Position numbers and translations under genes: made by a program
Assembly: GCF_022200785.1 (NCBI RefSeq)
Contig: NZ_CP087585.1
Location: 4,216,001 to 4,280,000, forward strand
From: Pedobacter mucosus
GTDB lineage: Bacteria > Bacteroidota > Bacteroidia > Sphingobacteriales > Sphingobacteriaceae
Direction of reading: 5' to 3'
DNA: 64,000 bases
Shown: piece by piece, positions 24,631 to 34,205 of the stretch
Layout of the letters: every line of letters starts with the position of its first letter
How positions within the stretch are numbered: position 1 is the first letter of the stretch
Notes under the pieces: model-generated
Databases searched by the model: none
What the model saw: only the letters and a program-made list of their open reading frames with translations
What the model was told of the DNA's origin: nothing

Positions 24631-25350
24631 CTACATGAGCACCAACATTGCAGCGCTCATAGCAATCATAATAGCGTCTTCAACAATGGTTACCGTACTC
24701 ATCGGAAGGTTAAAAACAGCACCTAAACAAGCGCATTGGATTTTCCTTTTGTTTAAAACACTTTCTAAAACACCAAAAATGCTTACAGTCATCACTATTA
24801 GGGTAACCCAATTTACGGCTGTTGGAAATAAATTTAAAGCGAAAGACAAACCTAAACCAAGTTCGATAAAGGCATAAATGTAACCCCAAGGACTGAATTT
24901 TTTCGCTACAATATCGTACATGGCGTAACTTTCGGCAAAAGCTTTCAAACTTAACAGCTTAAAAAATGAAAAAGTAAGGAAGAAACCAGCCATAAAAATG
25001 CGCATAAATACCATCAAATTAATGGTGTTATTTTGCCAAGAAACAATTGCGGCGATTGCAGTTACATAACCGAAAATCAATAAAATAGGTTTATAAGTTT
25101 CCAGCCACGATTTTTTTTCCTCAATCGCATTAGTAGGCGCTAAATCTGTAATCTGATATTTGCTATCTTTTCCGCCTAATGCAGCTTGAAGTGCATTTAA
25201 ATCAATATGGTTATCCATGCTAATTGTAGCTGAATTGATGTCTTTCGAAACCTCAACGGTAGTTACATTAGGTAAAATTAGCAGGTTACTTTTTACTTTA
25301 TTTTCGCAACCTGAACAGGTCATACCTGTTAGTTGATAAGTGTGTGTCAT
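24631..25350 (-). CDS. HMA domain fused to a MauE/DoxX-like membrane protein
   Basis: A 239-residue fusion. Residues 1-68 are a heavy-metal-associated (HMA) domain with the copper-type motif GMTCSGCE (C12, C15). Residues about 88-239 contain four hydrophobic helices resembling the MauE/DoxX redox membrane family, which includes the segment FFKLLSLKAFAESYAMYDI and the KRKIQCACLGAVF motif, whose two cysteines may be redox-active. The combination suggests metal-linked thiol redox or metal-handling at the inner membrane. The function is inferred from domains only. Confidence 0.82.
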   Translation of the reverse strand: MTHTYQLTGMTCSGCENKVKSNLLILPNVTTVEVSKDINSATISMDNHIDLNALQAALGGKDSKYQITDLAPTNAIEEKKSWLETYKPILLIFGYVTAIAAIVSWQNNTINLMVFMRIFMAGFFLTFSFFKLLSLKAFAESYAMYDIVAKKFSPWGYIYAFIELGLGLSFALNLFPTAVNWVTLIVMTVSIFGVLESVLNKRKIQCACLGAVFNLPMSTVTIVEDAIMIAMSAAMLVLM

Positions 25351-25609
25351 GATTAAATATTATATGCAAATTTACCCTTTGGAAAAGCGAAAACCGTTAC
25401 AGAAAAATCATAAAATGTTCGAAATCTTTTTAAATAATCATATATCCAGTTTGAAGATGAAAATATTCTTCTGCTCAAAAGATTCTTTACCCTATACACT
25501 ATTAAATTTCATACTTCGAGGTATTTGATTTGCCAAGTCAATAAAATCGATTTATTTCTCATTACAGAAACAATACTTTAAATTAGTTTTCTCAATCCAT
25601 CCTCAAATC

Positions 25610-26770
25610 ATGATCGAACCAAAACAACGACTGCTTTCTCTAGATTTTTTTAGAGGTTTAACGGTAGCCGCAATGATTTTAGTAAACAATCCCGGCAGTT
25701 GGGGGCATATTTACGCCCCGTTAGAGCATGCAGAATGGAATGGTTGTACACCTACCGATTTAATTTTTCCTTTTTTCCTTTGGATAGTTGGCGTTTCAAT
25801 TGCTTTCGCCATGAGTAGTAGCAAAGAAAATGCTTCAACTCATAATAAAACCATATTAAAAGCAATAAAAAGAGGCATAATATTGTATTTATTAGGATTT
25901 TTTCTGGCCATTTTTGGTAAGATAATGAATGTAATAATAGATGGAAAAAGCTTATTCGAAGCTTTTCAGACTGTAAGGTTATTGGGCGTTTTGCAGCGAA
26001 TTGGTATTGTATTTATTATTAGTAGTATTATTTTTATCAAGGTTTCTACCAAGACCATCTTTAGAATATTAATTTTAATTCTGGCCATTTATTGGGCACT
26101 TATGACGTTTGTTCCCGTTCCGCCCTTGGGTTATGCAAACCTAGAGAAAGAAACCAATCTAGCTGCGTGGATAGATCGGGGAATTTTAACAGAAGCACAT
26201 ACCTGGGCATCTTCAAAAACCTGGGATCCAGAAGGAGTGTTAAGCACCTTACCTGCAATTGCAACTTGTTTGTTTGGTATTTTGGTTGGTGTATTTATGC
26301 GAAGAAAAGATATAGACAGCGCATCAAAAGTAGCTTGGTTATTCACAACAGGGATTGCAACCGTGATTTTAGGATTATTATGGGATTTGCAATTTCCAAT
26401 TAACAAGTCACTTTGGACAAGCTCATTTGTGTTATATACCGGTGGCTTGGCGTGTATTGGTTTGGCACTTTGCTATTGGCTAATTGATGTGCAAGGATAT
26501 AAAAAGATTACAAAGCCTTTTGTAATTTATGGGGTAAACGCCATTACTGTTTTCTTTTTAGCTGGTTTAATGCCCAGAGTTTTAAACTTAATTAAGATTA
26601 CAAATGCCGACGGAACTAAAACCGCCCTATTAGAAAAATTTTATGCAACTTGCTATTTGCCATTTTTTACACCCATTAATGCCTCATTGGTTTGGGCAAT
26701 TACCTACGTTTTAGGTTTTTTTGTGTTACTTTATTTCATGTACAAGAAGAATATAATCATAAAAGTTTAA
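25610..26770 (+). CDS. NagX-like membrane acyltransferase (heparan-alpha-glucosaminide N-acetyltransferase family)
   Basis: A 386-residue polytopic protein with about ten membrane helices. It begins RLLSLDFFRGLTVAAMILVN and contains HAEWNGCTPTDLIFPFFLW, the signature of the HGSNAT/NagX (DUF5009) family, which moves acyl groups across the membrane to sugars. The histidine in LEHAEW corresponds to the catalytic position of the human enzyme. In Bacteroidota such genes often sit in carbohydrate loci. Here it precedes the LacI regulator by 67 bp on the same strand and may belong to the xylan locus. Its true acceptor is unknown. Confidence 0.85.
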   Translation: MIEPKQRLLSLDFFRGLTVAAMILVNNPGSWGHIYAPLEHAEWNGCTPTDLIFPFFLWIVGVSIAFAMSSSKENASTHNKTILKAIKRGIILYLLGFFLAIFGKIMNVIIDGKSLFEAFQTVRLLGVLQRIGIVFIISSIIFIKVSTKTIFRILILILAIYWALMTFVPVPPLGYANLEKETNLAAWIDRGILTEAHTWASSKTWDPEGVLSTLPAIATCLFGILVGVFMRRKDIDSASKVAWLFTTGIATVILGLLWDLQFPINKSLWTSSFVLYTGGLACIGLALCYWLIDVQGYKKITKPFVIYGVNAITVFFLAGLMPRVLNLIKITNADGTKTALLEKFYATCYLPFFTPINASLVWAITYVLGFFVLLYFMYKKNIIIKV

Positions 26771-26837
26771 TGCTTACATTACTAAACAACCGATTGAATA
26801 CAGCTATTGCTGAGAATCGTTTTTATCCAGTAAAATT

Positions 26838-27860
26838 TTGAAGAAGAAGACAACCATCTACGATATTGCTAAAGAACTTAATATTACAGTATCAACAGTT
26901 TCTAGAGCTTTAAGCGGATTTCCGGCAATTAGTGCTAACACTAAAAAAGCCGTTGTGGAAATGGCAAAAAAGCTAAACTATAGTCCGAACAAATTAGCCT
27001 CAGCTTTAAAATCAGGCAAAACACATATTATTGGAGTGATCGTTCCAAGTGTCCAAGCTCATTTTTTTGCATCTATTATTCATTATATAGAAGATGGATT
27101 AAAAGATAGCGGTTATCGTGTAATTATCTATCAATCAAACGAATCCGTTGAAAATGAAATAAATGGTGTAAGAACTTTATTAGAAGCCCAGGTGGATGGG
27201 ATTATGGCGTCAATGTCTTTGGAAACTGAAAATGTTGCACATTTTAAAGAAATTATTGAGCAAAATAAACCTCTAATTTTATTCGATCGTGTACATGAGG
27301 AATTAGCCGTTCCAACCATTACTGTTGACGATTTTAAAGCGGGGTATATTGCTACGCAACATTTGATTGATCAAGGTTATAAAAAGATTGCCTTTGTAAC
27401 TACTGTGCACCAAATAAAAATTTTTAATGATCGTTTAAAAGGATATAAAGCGGCTTTAGAAGCTAACAATCTTCCTATTTTAAGTGAACATATTATTTTT
27501 GGTGGATTATCTATAAAAGACGGAAGGTTTGGAGCCGGCAAATTGTTAAGGGGCGAAATTAAGCCTGATGCAATAGTTGCCGGGGATGATTTTACTGCAC
27601 TTGGTGTAATTAAAAAGCTTAAAGAAATTAATGAAACGCCGCCAGAAATAGGCGTTATTGGCTTCGCGAATGAAGCATTTTCAGATTATATTACGCCGAA
27701 TCTTTCCACCATTGATCAACATGCAGCGCAAATAGGAAAAGATTGTGCTAAAATGTTTTTGAAAATGATAAGTCAGAAAAATCCATACGAAAATATAGAA
27801 CACATTGTAATTAATCCGACAGTTGTAGAAAGGCAATCTACAAGTAAATTGCCTTCCTAA
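26838..27860 (+). CDS. LacI family transcriptional regulator, probable master of the xylan locus
   Basis: A 340-residue LacI/PurR-type regulator. Residues 5-28 form the helix-turn-helix (TIYDIAKELNITVSTVSRAL) and residues 60-340 the periplasmic-binding-protein-like sensor. The start is a TTG at 26838: the in-frame stop at 26811 leaves no ATG before it, and KKKTTIYDIAK is the normal family N-terminus. Two copies of a TGCAA-N4-TTGCA palindrome in the locus (29122 and 40320) fit LacI-family operators. The effector is probably a xylan- or glucuronate-derived sugar; that is inferred from the neighbours. It converges on uxuA with a 4-bp gap. Confidence 0.93.
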   Translation: MKKKTTIYDIAKELNITVSTVSRALSGFPAISANTKKAVVEMAKKLNYSPNKLASALKSGKTHIIGVIVPSVQAHFFASIIHYIEDGLKDSGYRVIIYQSNESVENEINGVRTLLEAQVDGIMASMSLETENVAHFKEIIEQNKPLILFDRVHEELAVPTITVDDFKAGYIATQHLIDQGYKKIAFVTTVHQIKIFNDRLKGYKAALEANNLPILSEHIIFGGLSIKDGRFGAGKLLRGEIKPDAIVAGDDFTALGVIKKLKEINETPPEIGVIGFANEAFSDYITPNLSTIDQHAAQIGKDCAKMFLKMISQKNPYENIEHIVINPTVVERQSTSKLPS

Positions 27861-27864
27861 ATCT

Positions 27865-29031
27865 TTAATAAATACTTTTTCTAATTCCCATTTCTAAACC
27901 TCGTAATTCGGCCAGGCCTTTTAAACGACCAATAGCCGAATAACCTGGATATGGATTTTTTTCGATATCATCAAGCATTTGGTGCCCATGATCTGGTCTC
28001 ATCGGGATTTCGCGGTTTTCATCATGCATTAATTTTACAGCCTCGCGAACAATTGCGTACATATCTGCGTTGCCTTCCAAGTGGTTGGCTTCATAAAAAT
28101 TGCCTTCATTATCTCTTTGAGTACTTCTTAAGTGAAGAAAATATATTCTCGATCCTAATCTTTTAACCATTCGTGGAAGATCATTTTCTGGTCTTGCACC
28201 AAAAGATCCACTGCAAAAACAAAAGCCATTCGATTTTGCAGGAACTTTATCCATAATGTACTGAGCATCAGCTTCGGTACTCATTATCCTAGGCAACCCT
28301 AAAATTGGGTACGGTGGATCATCAGGATGAATGGCCATCTGCATATTTAATTCATCAGTAATTGGCGTTATTTCTAATAAAAACTTACAAAGGTTATTCC
28401 TTAATATATCAGCGGTAACGTCTTTAAAACCATCAAGCAAAATTAAAACCTGTTCGGCAGTAAAATGATCTTTACTTCCTGGCAAACCTTGTAAACAATT
28501 GCCCATTAATTCTTTTTTGCTTTCATCAGTCAGCGCATTAAAATAAGCAGTAGCCTTAGTTACTTGTTCGGCTGAATAATCATTTTCAGCATTTGGCCTT
28601 TTCAGTAAAAATATATCGAAAGCCACAAATGCAATTTGTTCAAACCGTAAGGCAAGAGCGCCGGTTTTAGTTTCGTATTTAAGATTGGTGCGCATCCAGT
28701 CTAATACCGGCATAAAATTGTAAGTAATTACATGTATTCCGCAGGATGCCAAATTCTTTAAACTTGTTTTGTAATTACTAATCCAGCGTATGTAGTCGCC
28801 AGCACGTTTTTTTATATCTTCATGTACAGGTAAGCTTTCTACAACACTCCATACCATCCCATGCTGCTCGATCACATTTTTTCGCTTTTCAATCTCTTCT
28901 ATTGTCCACACTTCACCAACTGGAATATGGTGCAAAGCGGTTACCACGCCAGAACATCCTGCTTGTTTAATATCTATTAAACTTACAATATCGCTTGGAC
29001 CGTACCAGCGCATCGTTTCTATCATTTTCAT
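27865..29031 (-). CDS. uxuA: Mannonate dehydratase
   Basis: A 388-residue enzyme that converts D-mannonate to 2-keto-3-deoxygluconate in glucuronate catabolism. The N-terminus [19 protein letters not shown], the [15 protein letters not shown] segment and the C-terminal [12 protein letters not shown] motif are diagnostic of UxuA. Its place within a xylan-type locus, divergent from susC, suggests that the glucuronic acid side chains of glucuronoxylan are used. Neither uxaC (glucuronate isomerase) nor uxuB/kdgK is in the window. The 237-bp gap shared with susC holds a LacI-type operator. Confidence 0.95.
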   Translation of the reverse strand: MKMIETMRWYGPSDIVSLIDIKQAGCSGVVTALHHIPVGEVWTIEEIEKRKNVIEQHGMVWSVVESLPVHEDIKKRAGDYIRWISNYKTSLKNLASCGIHVITYNFMPVLDWMRTNLKYETKTGALALRFEQIAFVAFDIFLLKRPNAENDYSAEQVTKATAYFNALTDESKKELMGNCLQGLPGSKDHFTAEQVLILLDGFKDVTADILRNNLCKFLLEITPITDELNMQMAIHPDDPPYPILGLPRIMSTEADAQYIMDKVPAKSNGFCFCSGSFGARPENDLPRMVKRLGSRIYFLHLRSTQRDNEGNFYEANHLEGNADMYAIVREAVKLMHDENREIPMRPDHGHQMLDDIEKNPYPGYSAIGRLKGLAELRGLEMGIRKSIY

Positions 29032-29121
29032 ATATTATTTATTAATGCAATCGATATATGCTAAAAATACGCAGTTCAATTGGATTTAGAAAGTATTAAT
29101 TCCAGATATAAAAATATTTTA

Positions 29122-29161
29122 TGCAATCGGTTGCAAATTAATTTTTTAATTTCTACATTTA
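29122..29161 (+). promoter_or_regulatory. LacI-type operator and promoter of the xylan susC
   Basis: TGCAATCGGTTGCA (29122-29135) has perfect TGCAA/TTGCA half-sites. Its internal TTG (29131-29133) is exactly 20 bp from TACATTTA (29154-29161), a near match to the -7 consensus TAnnTTTG, so the operator covers the -33 element of the susC promoter. A second half-site-like sequence, TGCAATCGAT, lies at 29046-29055 near the uxuA start. The same 14-mer with the same spacing occurs at 40320. Confidence 0.75.
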
Positions 29162-29268
29162 TCATAACCAAATATAATTAAGCTTTTTTCGTCACCCTTT
29201 TAACTAGGCGATTGGATGCTTAATGTTATTTAAAACAGCAGTTTAACTGCCTAATCAAATTTAACTTT

Positions 29269-32200
29269 ATGAGAAAACCTAGACAAAAAATCTTTTTGCA
29301 GCGTATGGTTGTGCTAATACTTTTATTAGGCTTAACCCCAACACTATTATTTGCCCAAAAAATTTTAAAGGGCAGAGTGCTTGATGAAAAGAACTTACCG
29401 CTTCCCGGCGCAGGCGTAAAATTAAAGCTCTCTGGAAAAGCAACTGTAACCGGCGATGATGGAAGTTTTACAATCAGTGCGCCAGAAAACGAAACAGCAT
29501 TAATTGTTTCTTTCATTGGCTATCCTGCGCAAGAAATCGAAATTAAAAGTGGTGTTTCTACATATAACGTAGTGCTCACACCAGATTCAAAAAATCTAAA
29601 TGAAGTAGTTGTAATTGGTTATGGTACGCAAAGGCGTAGAGATGTGACCGGTTCTGTCGTTTCTTTAAGCGGTTCTGCTATTAAAGAAGTGCCTGTTGCA
29701 AATATACAACAAGCCTTACAAGGTAGAATGGCAGGTGTTGAAGTGCAATCTGTAGGTACTCGTCCGGGTGCTGGCGCTCAAATTAGGATTCGTGGTGAAA
29801 GGTCTATTAATGCTTCGAATGATCCTTTATTTGTAGTTGATGGTATTCCATATGGTGGAACGCTGAATGACATTAATCCTGATGATATTGCTAGTCTGGA
29901 TGTTCTAAAAGACGCATCGGCTACAGCTATTTATGGTTCTCGTGGTGCCAATGGAGTGGTTTTAATCACCACAAAAAGAGGAGTTGCCGGCGATACAAGG
30001 GTTTCTTTTAATACCTATTATGGAATAAGCAAAATTACAAACAAGTATAATGTTTATGATGCTGATCAATACAGGGCACTACGTGACTATTCTATTTTCA
30101 CGCAAGATTATTTAGCTGATGAAAAAGCTGGAATAGCAGCAGGCAGAAATACAGATTGGCAAGATTTACTTTATAAAGATGGGTTTATGACCGATAATAA
30201 CCTAAGCGTTTCAGGCGGAAGTGAGCAAAGTCAGTTTTCTGTTGGTGGTGGTTATTTTAAACAAACATCAGTATTGCCTAGTCAGGATTTTACCAGGGCT
30301 TCTATGAAAGCTACGGGAGATTTTAAAGTGGGTAAAAGAGTTAAAGTTGGGTTTAATAACTTAACAAATTACAGCATCACCAATGGTTCTCAGTTTGGTT
30401 TGAATGTATTTCCATTGCTTTCTTTGAGTCCGTTAAGCTCTCCATATAATCCTGATGGCTCTGTAAATATCAAACCAGCAGGAAACCTTGATGATTTAAA
30501 TACCACTTACAACCCTTTAATGTTGCTTACCAACGAAAATCAGTGGGTAGATCGTGTTCGTCGTTTTCGTACTTTTAATAGTATTTACGGCGAAGTACAA
30601 ATTACCGACGGATTAAAATATCGTTTAAATGCTGGTTTAGATTTCAATCAGGAAGAAGGCGCTCAATTTAGAGGAACAAACAGTTACTTCAGACCAGGAT
30701 TAGGAAACACAGCATCTGTTAATAATGGAACCGGAACAAAATATTCGCTAGATAACTTATTAACTTATGAGAAGACTTTCGCCAAAAAGCACCGTGTTTC
30801 AGTAACGGCATTATTCGGTTTCGAACGTGAGCAATACCACAATACATCAGTAAGTAAAGATTCGATTACAGCAGATTTTGTGCAATTCTATAACCTTGGT
30901 CAATCTTCAGTTGGGCCGGTTGCTGTTTTAGGTGGAAGTGAGTCTTCAGCAACTTTGATTTCGATGATGTTAAGAGCCAACTATGTGTATAACGATAGAT
31001 ATATGATTACCGTTACAGGTCGTAGAGATGGTTCTTCCCGCTTAGGTGATGGCAATAAGTGGAAACAATACCCAGCTATTTCTGCAGGTTGGAGCATCAC
31101 AAACGAAGATTTTATGAAGGATCAAAAGGTCGTTTCTAACTTAAAACTTCGTGCAGGTTTCGGTATAACTTCCAATCAGGCTGTACCGGCATATAGCACA
31201 TTGGGAGGCGTAGCATCAAATGGAGTAAGGTATAATTACGGTCCATCTTCTCAAATTGGATATTACGTTTCGCGAATTGTAGATCCTAAATTAGATTGGG
31301 AATACACACGTACAACAAACATTGGTTTAGATTTCGGAATCTTAAATAACCGCATAACGGGTAGTGTTGATTGGTATACTGCAAAAACAGATAAATTACT
31401 TTATGGCGTTCCTTTGCCGCCAACATCTGGTATATCTGAACCGTATTTAACCAACATTGGTAACGTAGAAAATAAAGGTTTGGAGGTTGCACTATCAAGT
31501 CAGAATATTAAAACTGAAGGTGGATTTACCTGGGGAACTGATTTAAACTTTTACTTTAACCGCAATAAATTAGTTGCCCTTAACGGAAATATAACTCAGG
31601 TTACCAATGCACAACTATTTGTTGGCGAACCATTAACGGCAATTTTTGATTATAATAAAATTGGTGTTTGGCAAACCAGTGAAGCTGCTCAAGCGGCGAG
31701 TTACGGTTTTGTTCCTGGTCAGCTAAAATTAGAAGATCATAACGGTGATGGAAAACTTACCGTTGACGATAAATACGTTATTGGGAATGCGCAAGCTAAA
31801 TTACAAGGCGGTATTACTAATAGGTTTAATTACAAAGGTTTTGATTTTTCTTTTGTGATATATGCTCGTTTTGGCGGGACTTTAATTAGTCAAATCCATC
31901 AGCCTTTGGCGGGTTACCTTACCATAAACGATGGACGAAGAAATCAATTTGCTGTAGACTATTGGACACCAACAAACCCTACAAATAATTTTCCTTCGCC
32001 AAATGTTTCTGGAGGTCAGATTACCTCAGCATTAACAAGTGATGCCGGGTCTACATTAGGTTATTACGATGCTAGTTTTATCAAAATGAGAAGTATTAAT
32101 TTCGGTTATTCACTTAGTAATAAATTAGCTAATAAACTGGGCGCACAAAAAATTAAGGTTTATGTAACCGCTCAAAACCCATTCATTTTGTATTCGCCAT

Positions 32201-32352
32201 ATGTAAAAGCTGGCGGCTTAGATCCTGAAGCTACAGGAGTCGGTAACCAAGGAGTTTCTAATCCTGGAAACATTTCTACCAGGGCTTTAACCATTGGAGC
32301 AACGATTCCACCAACAAGAACTTTCCTTGCGGGATTAAACGTAACATTTTAA
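29269..32352 (+). CDS. SusC/RagA family TonB-linked outer-membrane transporter (xylan locus)
   Basis: A 1027-residue SusC-type transporter for import of oligosaccharides. It has a signal peptide (MVVLILLLGLTPTLLFAQ), a carboxypeptidase-regulatory-like beta domain (KGRVLDEKNLPLPGAGVKL, residues about 32-110), a TonB plug with NEVVVIGYGTQRRRDVTGSV and the SusC hallmark IRIRGERSINASNDPLFVVD, and a C-terminal barrel ending in Phe (LAGLNVTF). SusD follows on the same strand. Only one SusC/D pair is present, whereas well-studied xylan loci of gut Bacteroides often carry tandem pairs. Expression is probably under the LacI operator upstream. Confidence 0.96.
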   Translation: MRKPRQKIFLQRMVVLILLLGLTPTLLFAQKILKGRVLDEKNLPLPGAGVKLKLSGKATVTGDDGSFTISAPENETALIVSFIGYPAQEIEIKSGVSTYNVVLTPDSKNLNEVVVIGYGTQRRRDVTGSVVSLSGSAIKEVPVANIQQALQGRMAGVEVQSVGTRPGAGAQIRIRGERSINASNDPLFVVDGIPYGGTLNDINPDDIASLDVLKDASATAIYGSRGANGVVLITTKRGVAGDTRVSFNTYYGISKITNKYNVYDADQYRALRDYSIFTQDYLADEKAGIAAGRNTDWQDLLYKDGFMTDNNLSVSGGSEQSQFSVGGGYFKQTSVLPSQDFTRASMKATGDFKVGKRVKVGFNNLTNYSITNGSQFGLNVFPLLSLSPLSSPYNPDGSVNIKPAGNLDDLNTTYNPLMLLTNENQWVDRVRRFRTFNSIYGEVQITDGLKYRLNAGLDFNQEEGAQFRGTNSYFRPGLGNTASVNNGTGTKYSLDNLLTYEKTFAKKHRVSVTALFGFEREQYHNTSVSKDSITADFVQFYNLGQSSVGPVAVLGGSESSATLISMMLRANYVYNDRYMITVTGRRDGSSRLGDGNKWKQYPAISAGWSITNEDFMKDQKVVSNLKLRAGFGITSNQAVPAYSTLGGVASNGVRYNYGPSSQIGYYVSRIVDPKLDWEYTRTTNIGLDFGILNNRITGSVDWYTAKTDKLLYGVPLPPTSGISEPYLTNIGNVENKGLEVALSSQNIKTEGGFTWGTDLNFYFNRNKLVALNGNITQVTNAQLFVGEPLTAIFDYNKIGVWQTSEAAQAASYGFVPGQLKLEDHNGDGKLTVDDKYVIGNAQAKLQGGITNRFNYKGFDFSFVIYARFGGTLISQIHQPLAGYLTINDGRRNQFAVDYWTPTNPTNNFPSPNVSGGQITSALTSDAGSTLGYYDASFIKMRSINFGYSLSNKLANKLGAQKIKVYVTAQNPFILYSPYVKAGGLDPEATGVGNQGVSNPGNISTRALTIGATIPPTRTFLAGLNVTF

Positions 32353-32373
32353 TTGTCCTCAATATTAAAAAAC

Positions 32374-34182
32374 ATGAAAACAAGATACTTAATACAAGCA
32401 ATTCTTCTTTCGGCTGTGATTACGCTTGGAGGATGCAAAAAAGCATTAGAAGAACGACCATATACGGCCTTCACTACTGATTATTTTAAAAGCGCAGAAG
32501 GTTTACAAGCTGCAATAAATTCTGTTTATGCCGGTATGCGTTATGATTACGGTCCAATTGGCGCTGTTCTCTTAGCAAATATGGGTACAGATGAGTTTAC
32601 ATTTGGAGATCAAGGTAATTCCGGACAAACATTGGAGCTCGGTACTTATCAAATTCCACCAACAAACGGCTCGATTTTAACGCCATGGAATAGAAATTAT
32701 TCAAACATTAATCTTTGTAACGCGATTTTACAATTTGCTCCTCAAGTAAGTATGAGCGATGTGCAAAGAAATGTATTAATGGGCGAGGCCCGCTATTTAA
32801 GGGCACATTATTATTTATTATTAGTTGAACAATTTGGTGCCGTTCCTTTGGATTTAGGATCTGGAGATTTGGTTTTTACCGATGTAGCTTATTATGGTTT
32901 CAACCGCATTCCGTTTAATGATGTTTTGAAAAAAGATTATCAGGCAATGATTAGCGATTTGATTTTTGCCAGTCAGAATCTTCCAATTACCAGACCAACA
33001 AATGCTTTCAAGTTATCGCAATCTGCTGCTTTACATTTACTTTCAAAAGTGTATTTGTATCGTGGTTATTCGGATGTAAAAGAAGCAACCGATTTTAACA
33101 ATGCCTATAAAACGGCAATGGAATTGATTAATAACAGAGCTAAATATGGAACAGATCTTTTACCGGATTACAGCCAAGTACATAAGCAAGGAAACGATTA
33201 CAACAGAGAAATTTTATATTCTGTAGAGCGTTTGCCACTTAACAATTCAAATAATGAAGTTGCTAATCCAGGAAGTGATTTCGCTGATAAAGTTAATTTA
33301 GCCAATAACTTATTCAACGCCAATTACCAAAATGCAGCTACTGTTGGTGGGGTTTCCTTAATCGATGATCGTCCGCTTCAATATGGCCGGCCTTTAAGGC
33401 AATTGGCGCCTACGCCTTACGTTTTTAACAAGGTTTTTGCTGAAAAAATTAACGATGTGCGCTACGATGCAACCTTCAGGGTATTATGGAAAGTAGCAAC
33501 TTTAAGAACAGGAGCAGATTTAGAAACTTTTAAAACTAAACTTACCAGTGTAGGTTTTGCCCTTGGCGATACTGCAATTTATTTAGCACCAACTGATGCC
33601 AGAGCAACACAACTTAAAGCTGCAGGTAAAAAATATAAAATTTTAGGTCCGTCAGAATATTGGTCGAATCAAAATAAAACCAATCAATTATATCCAAATT
33701 TGAAAAAATACGACGATAGTGTTCGTAATAATTTTCAGGATGTTTCTGGTCGACCATATATCGTAGCCAAACTTTCAGAAGTTTATCTTATAGGTGCTGA
33801 AGCGGCTTTACAGGATGGTCATCCAGCAGATGCTGTACCTTTAATTAATACATTAAGAGAAAGAGCAGCATTTCGCAGCGGACTTTCTGCAGCGGATTTA
33901 ACTACCCGAAAAACAGCAATGGATATTACAGTGGGGCAAATTAATCTTGATTTTATTTTAGATGAGCGCACCAGAGAACTTTGTGGTGAAGGATTAAGAT
34001 GGCCAGATTTAGCGGTTCGTAAAAAGCTGGTAGAACGGGTTAAACTTTATAACCCAGATGGCGCTCCGAACGTAAAGGATTTTCACAATTTAAGACCAAT
34101 TCCTCAAAGTCAAATTCAAAGTGTGGTCGATCCGGCAGGAGATCCTAATAGAAACAAATACCAGAACCCAGGTTATTATTAG
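32374..34182 (+). CDS. SusD/RagB family surface glycan-binding lipoprotein (xylan locus)
   Basis: I chose the ATG at 32374 because the product then begins MKTRYLIQAILLSAVITLGGC, a clean lipoprotein signal with Cys at residue 21. A TTG seven codons earlier would abut the susC stop. The mature protein has the SusD TPR-like organisation: EGLQAAINSVYAGMRY early, then GEARYLRAHYYLLLVEQFGAVPL, and a C-terminal DERTRELCGEGLRWPDLAVRK motif typical of RagB/SusD. It caps the SusC channel and binds xylan oligomers. It is co-transcribed with susC and followed 23 bp later by the xylanase. Confidence 0.95.
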   Translation: MKTRYLIQAILLSAVITLGGCKKALEERPYTAFTTDYFKSAEGLQAAINSVYAGMRYDYGPIGAVLLANMGTDEFTFGDQGNSGQTLELGTYQIPPTNGSILTPWNRNYSNINLCNAILQFAPQVSMSDVQRNVLMGEARYLRAHYYLLLVEQFGAVPLDLGSGDLVFTDVAYYGFNRIPFNDVLKKDYQAMISDLIFASQNLPITRPTNAFKLSQSAALHLLSKVYLYRGYSDVKEATDFNNAYKTAMELINNRAKYGTDLLPDYSQVHKQGNDYNREILYSVERLPLNNSNNEVANPGSDFADKVNLANNLFNANYQNAATVGGVSLIDDRPLQYGRPLRQLAPTPYVFNKVFAEKINDVRYDATFRVLWKVATLRTGADLETFKTKLTSVGFALGDTAIYLAPTDARATQLKAAGKKYKILGPSEYWSNQNKTNQLYPNLKKYDDSVRNNFQDVSGRPYIVAKLSEVYLIGAEAALQDGHPADAVPLINTLRERAAFRSGLSAADLTTRKTAMDITVGQINLDFILDERTRELCGEGLRWPDLAVRKKLVERVKLYNPDGAPNVKDFHNLRPIPQSQIQSVVDPAGDPNRNKYQNPGYY

Positions 34183-34205
34183 TAGATATTTAAGGCAAAT
34201 TTAAC

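Noticed and set aside
32353..32373. TTG start of SusD immediately after the susC stop
   Set aside because: The ATG at 32374 gives a standard lipoprotein signal with the expected length before the lipobox cysteine.
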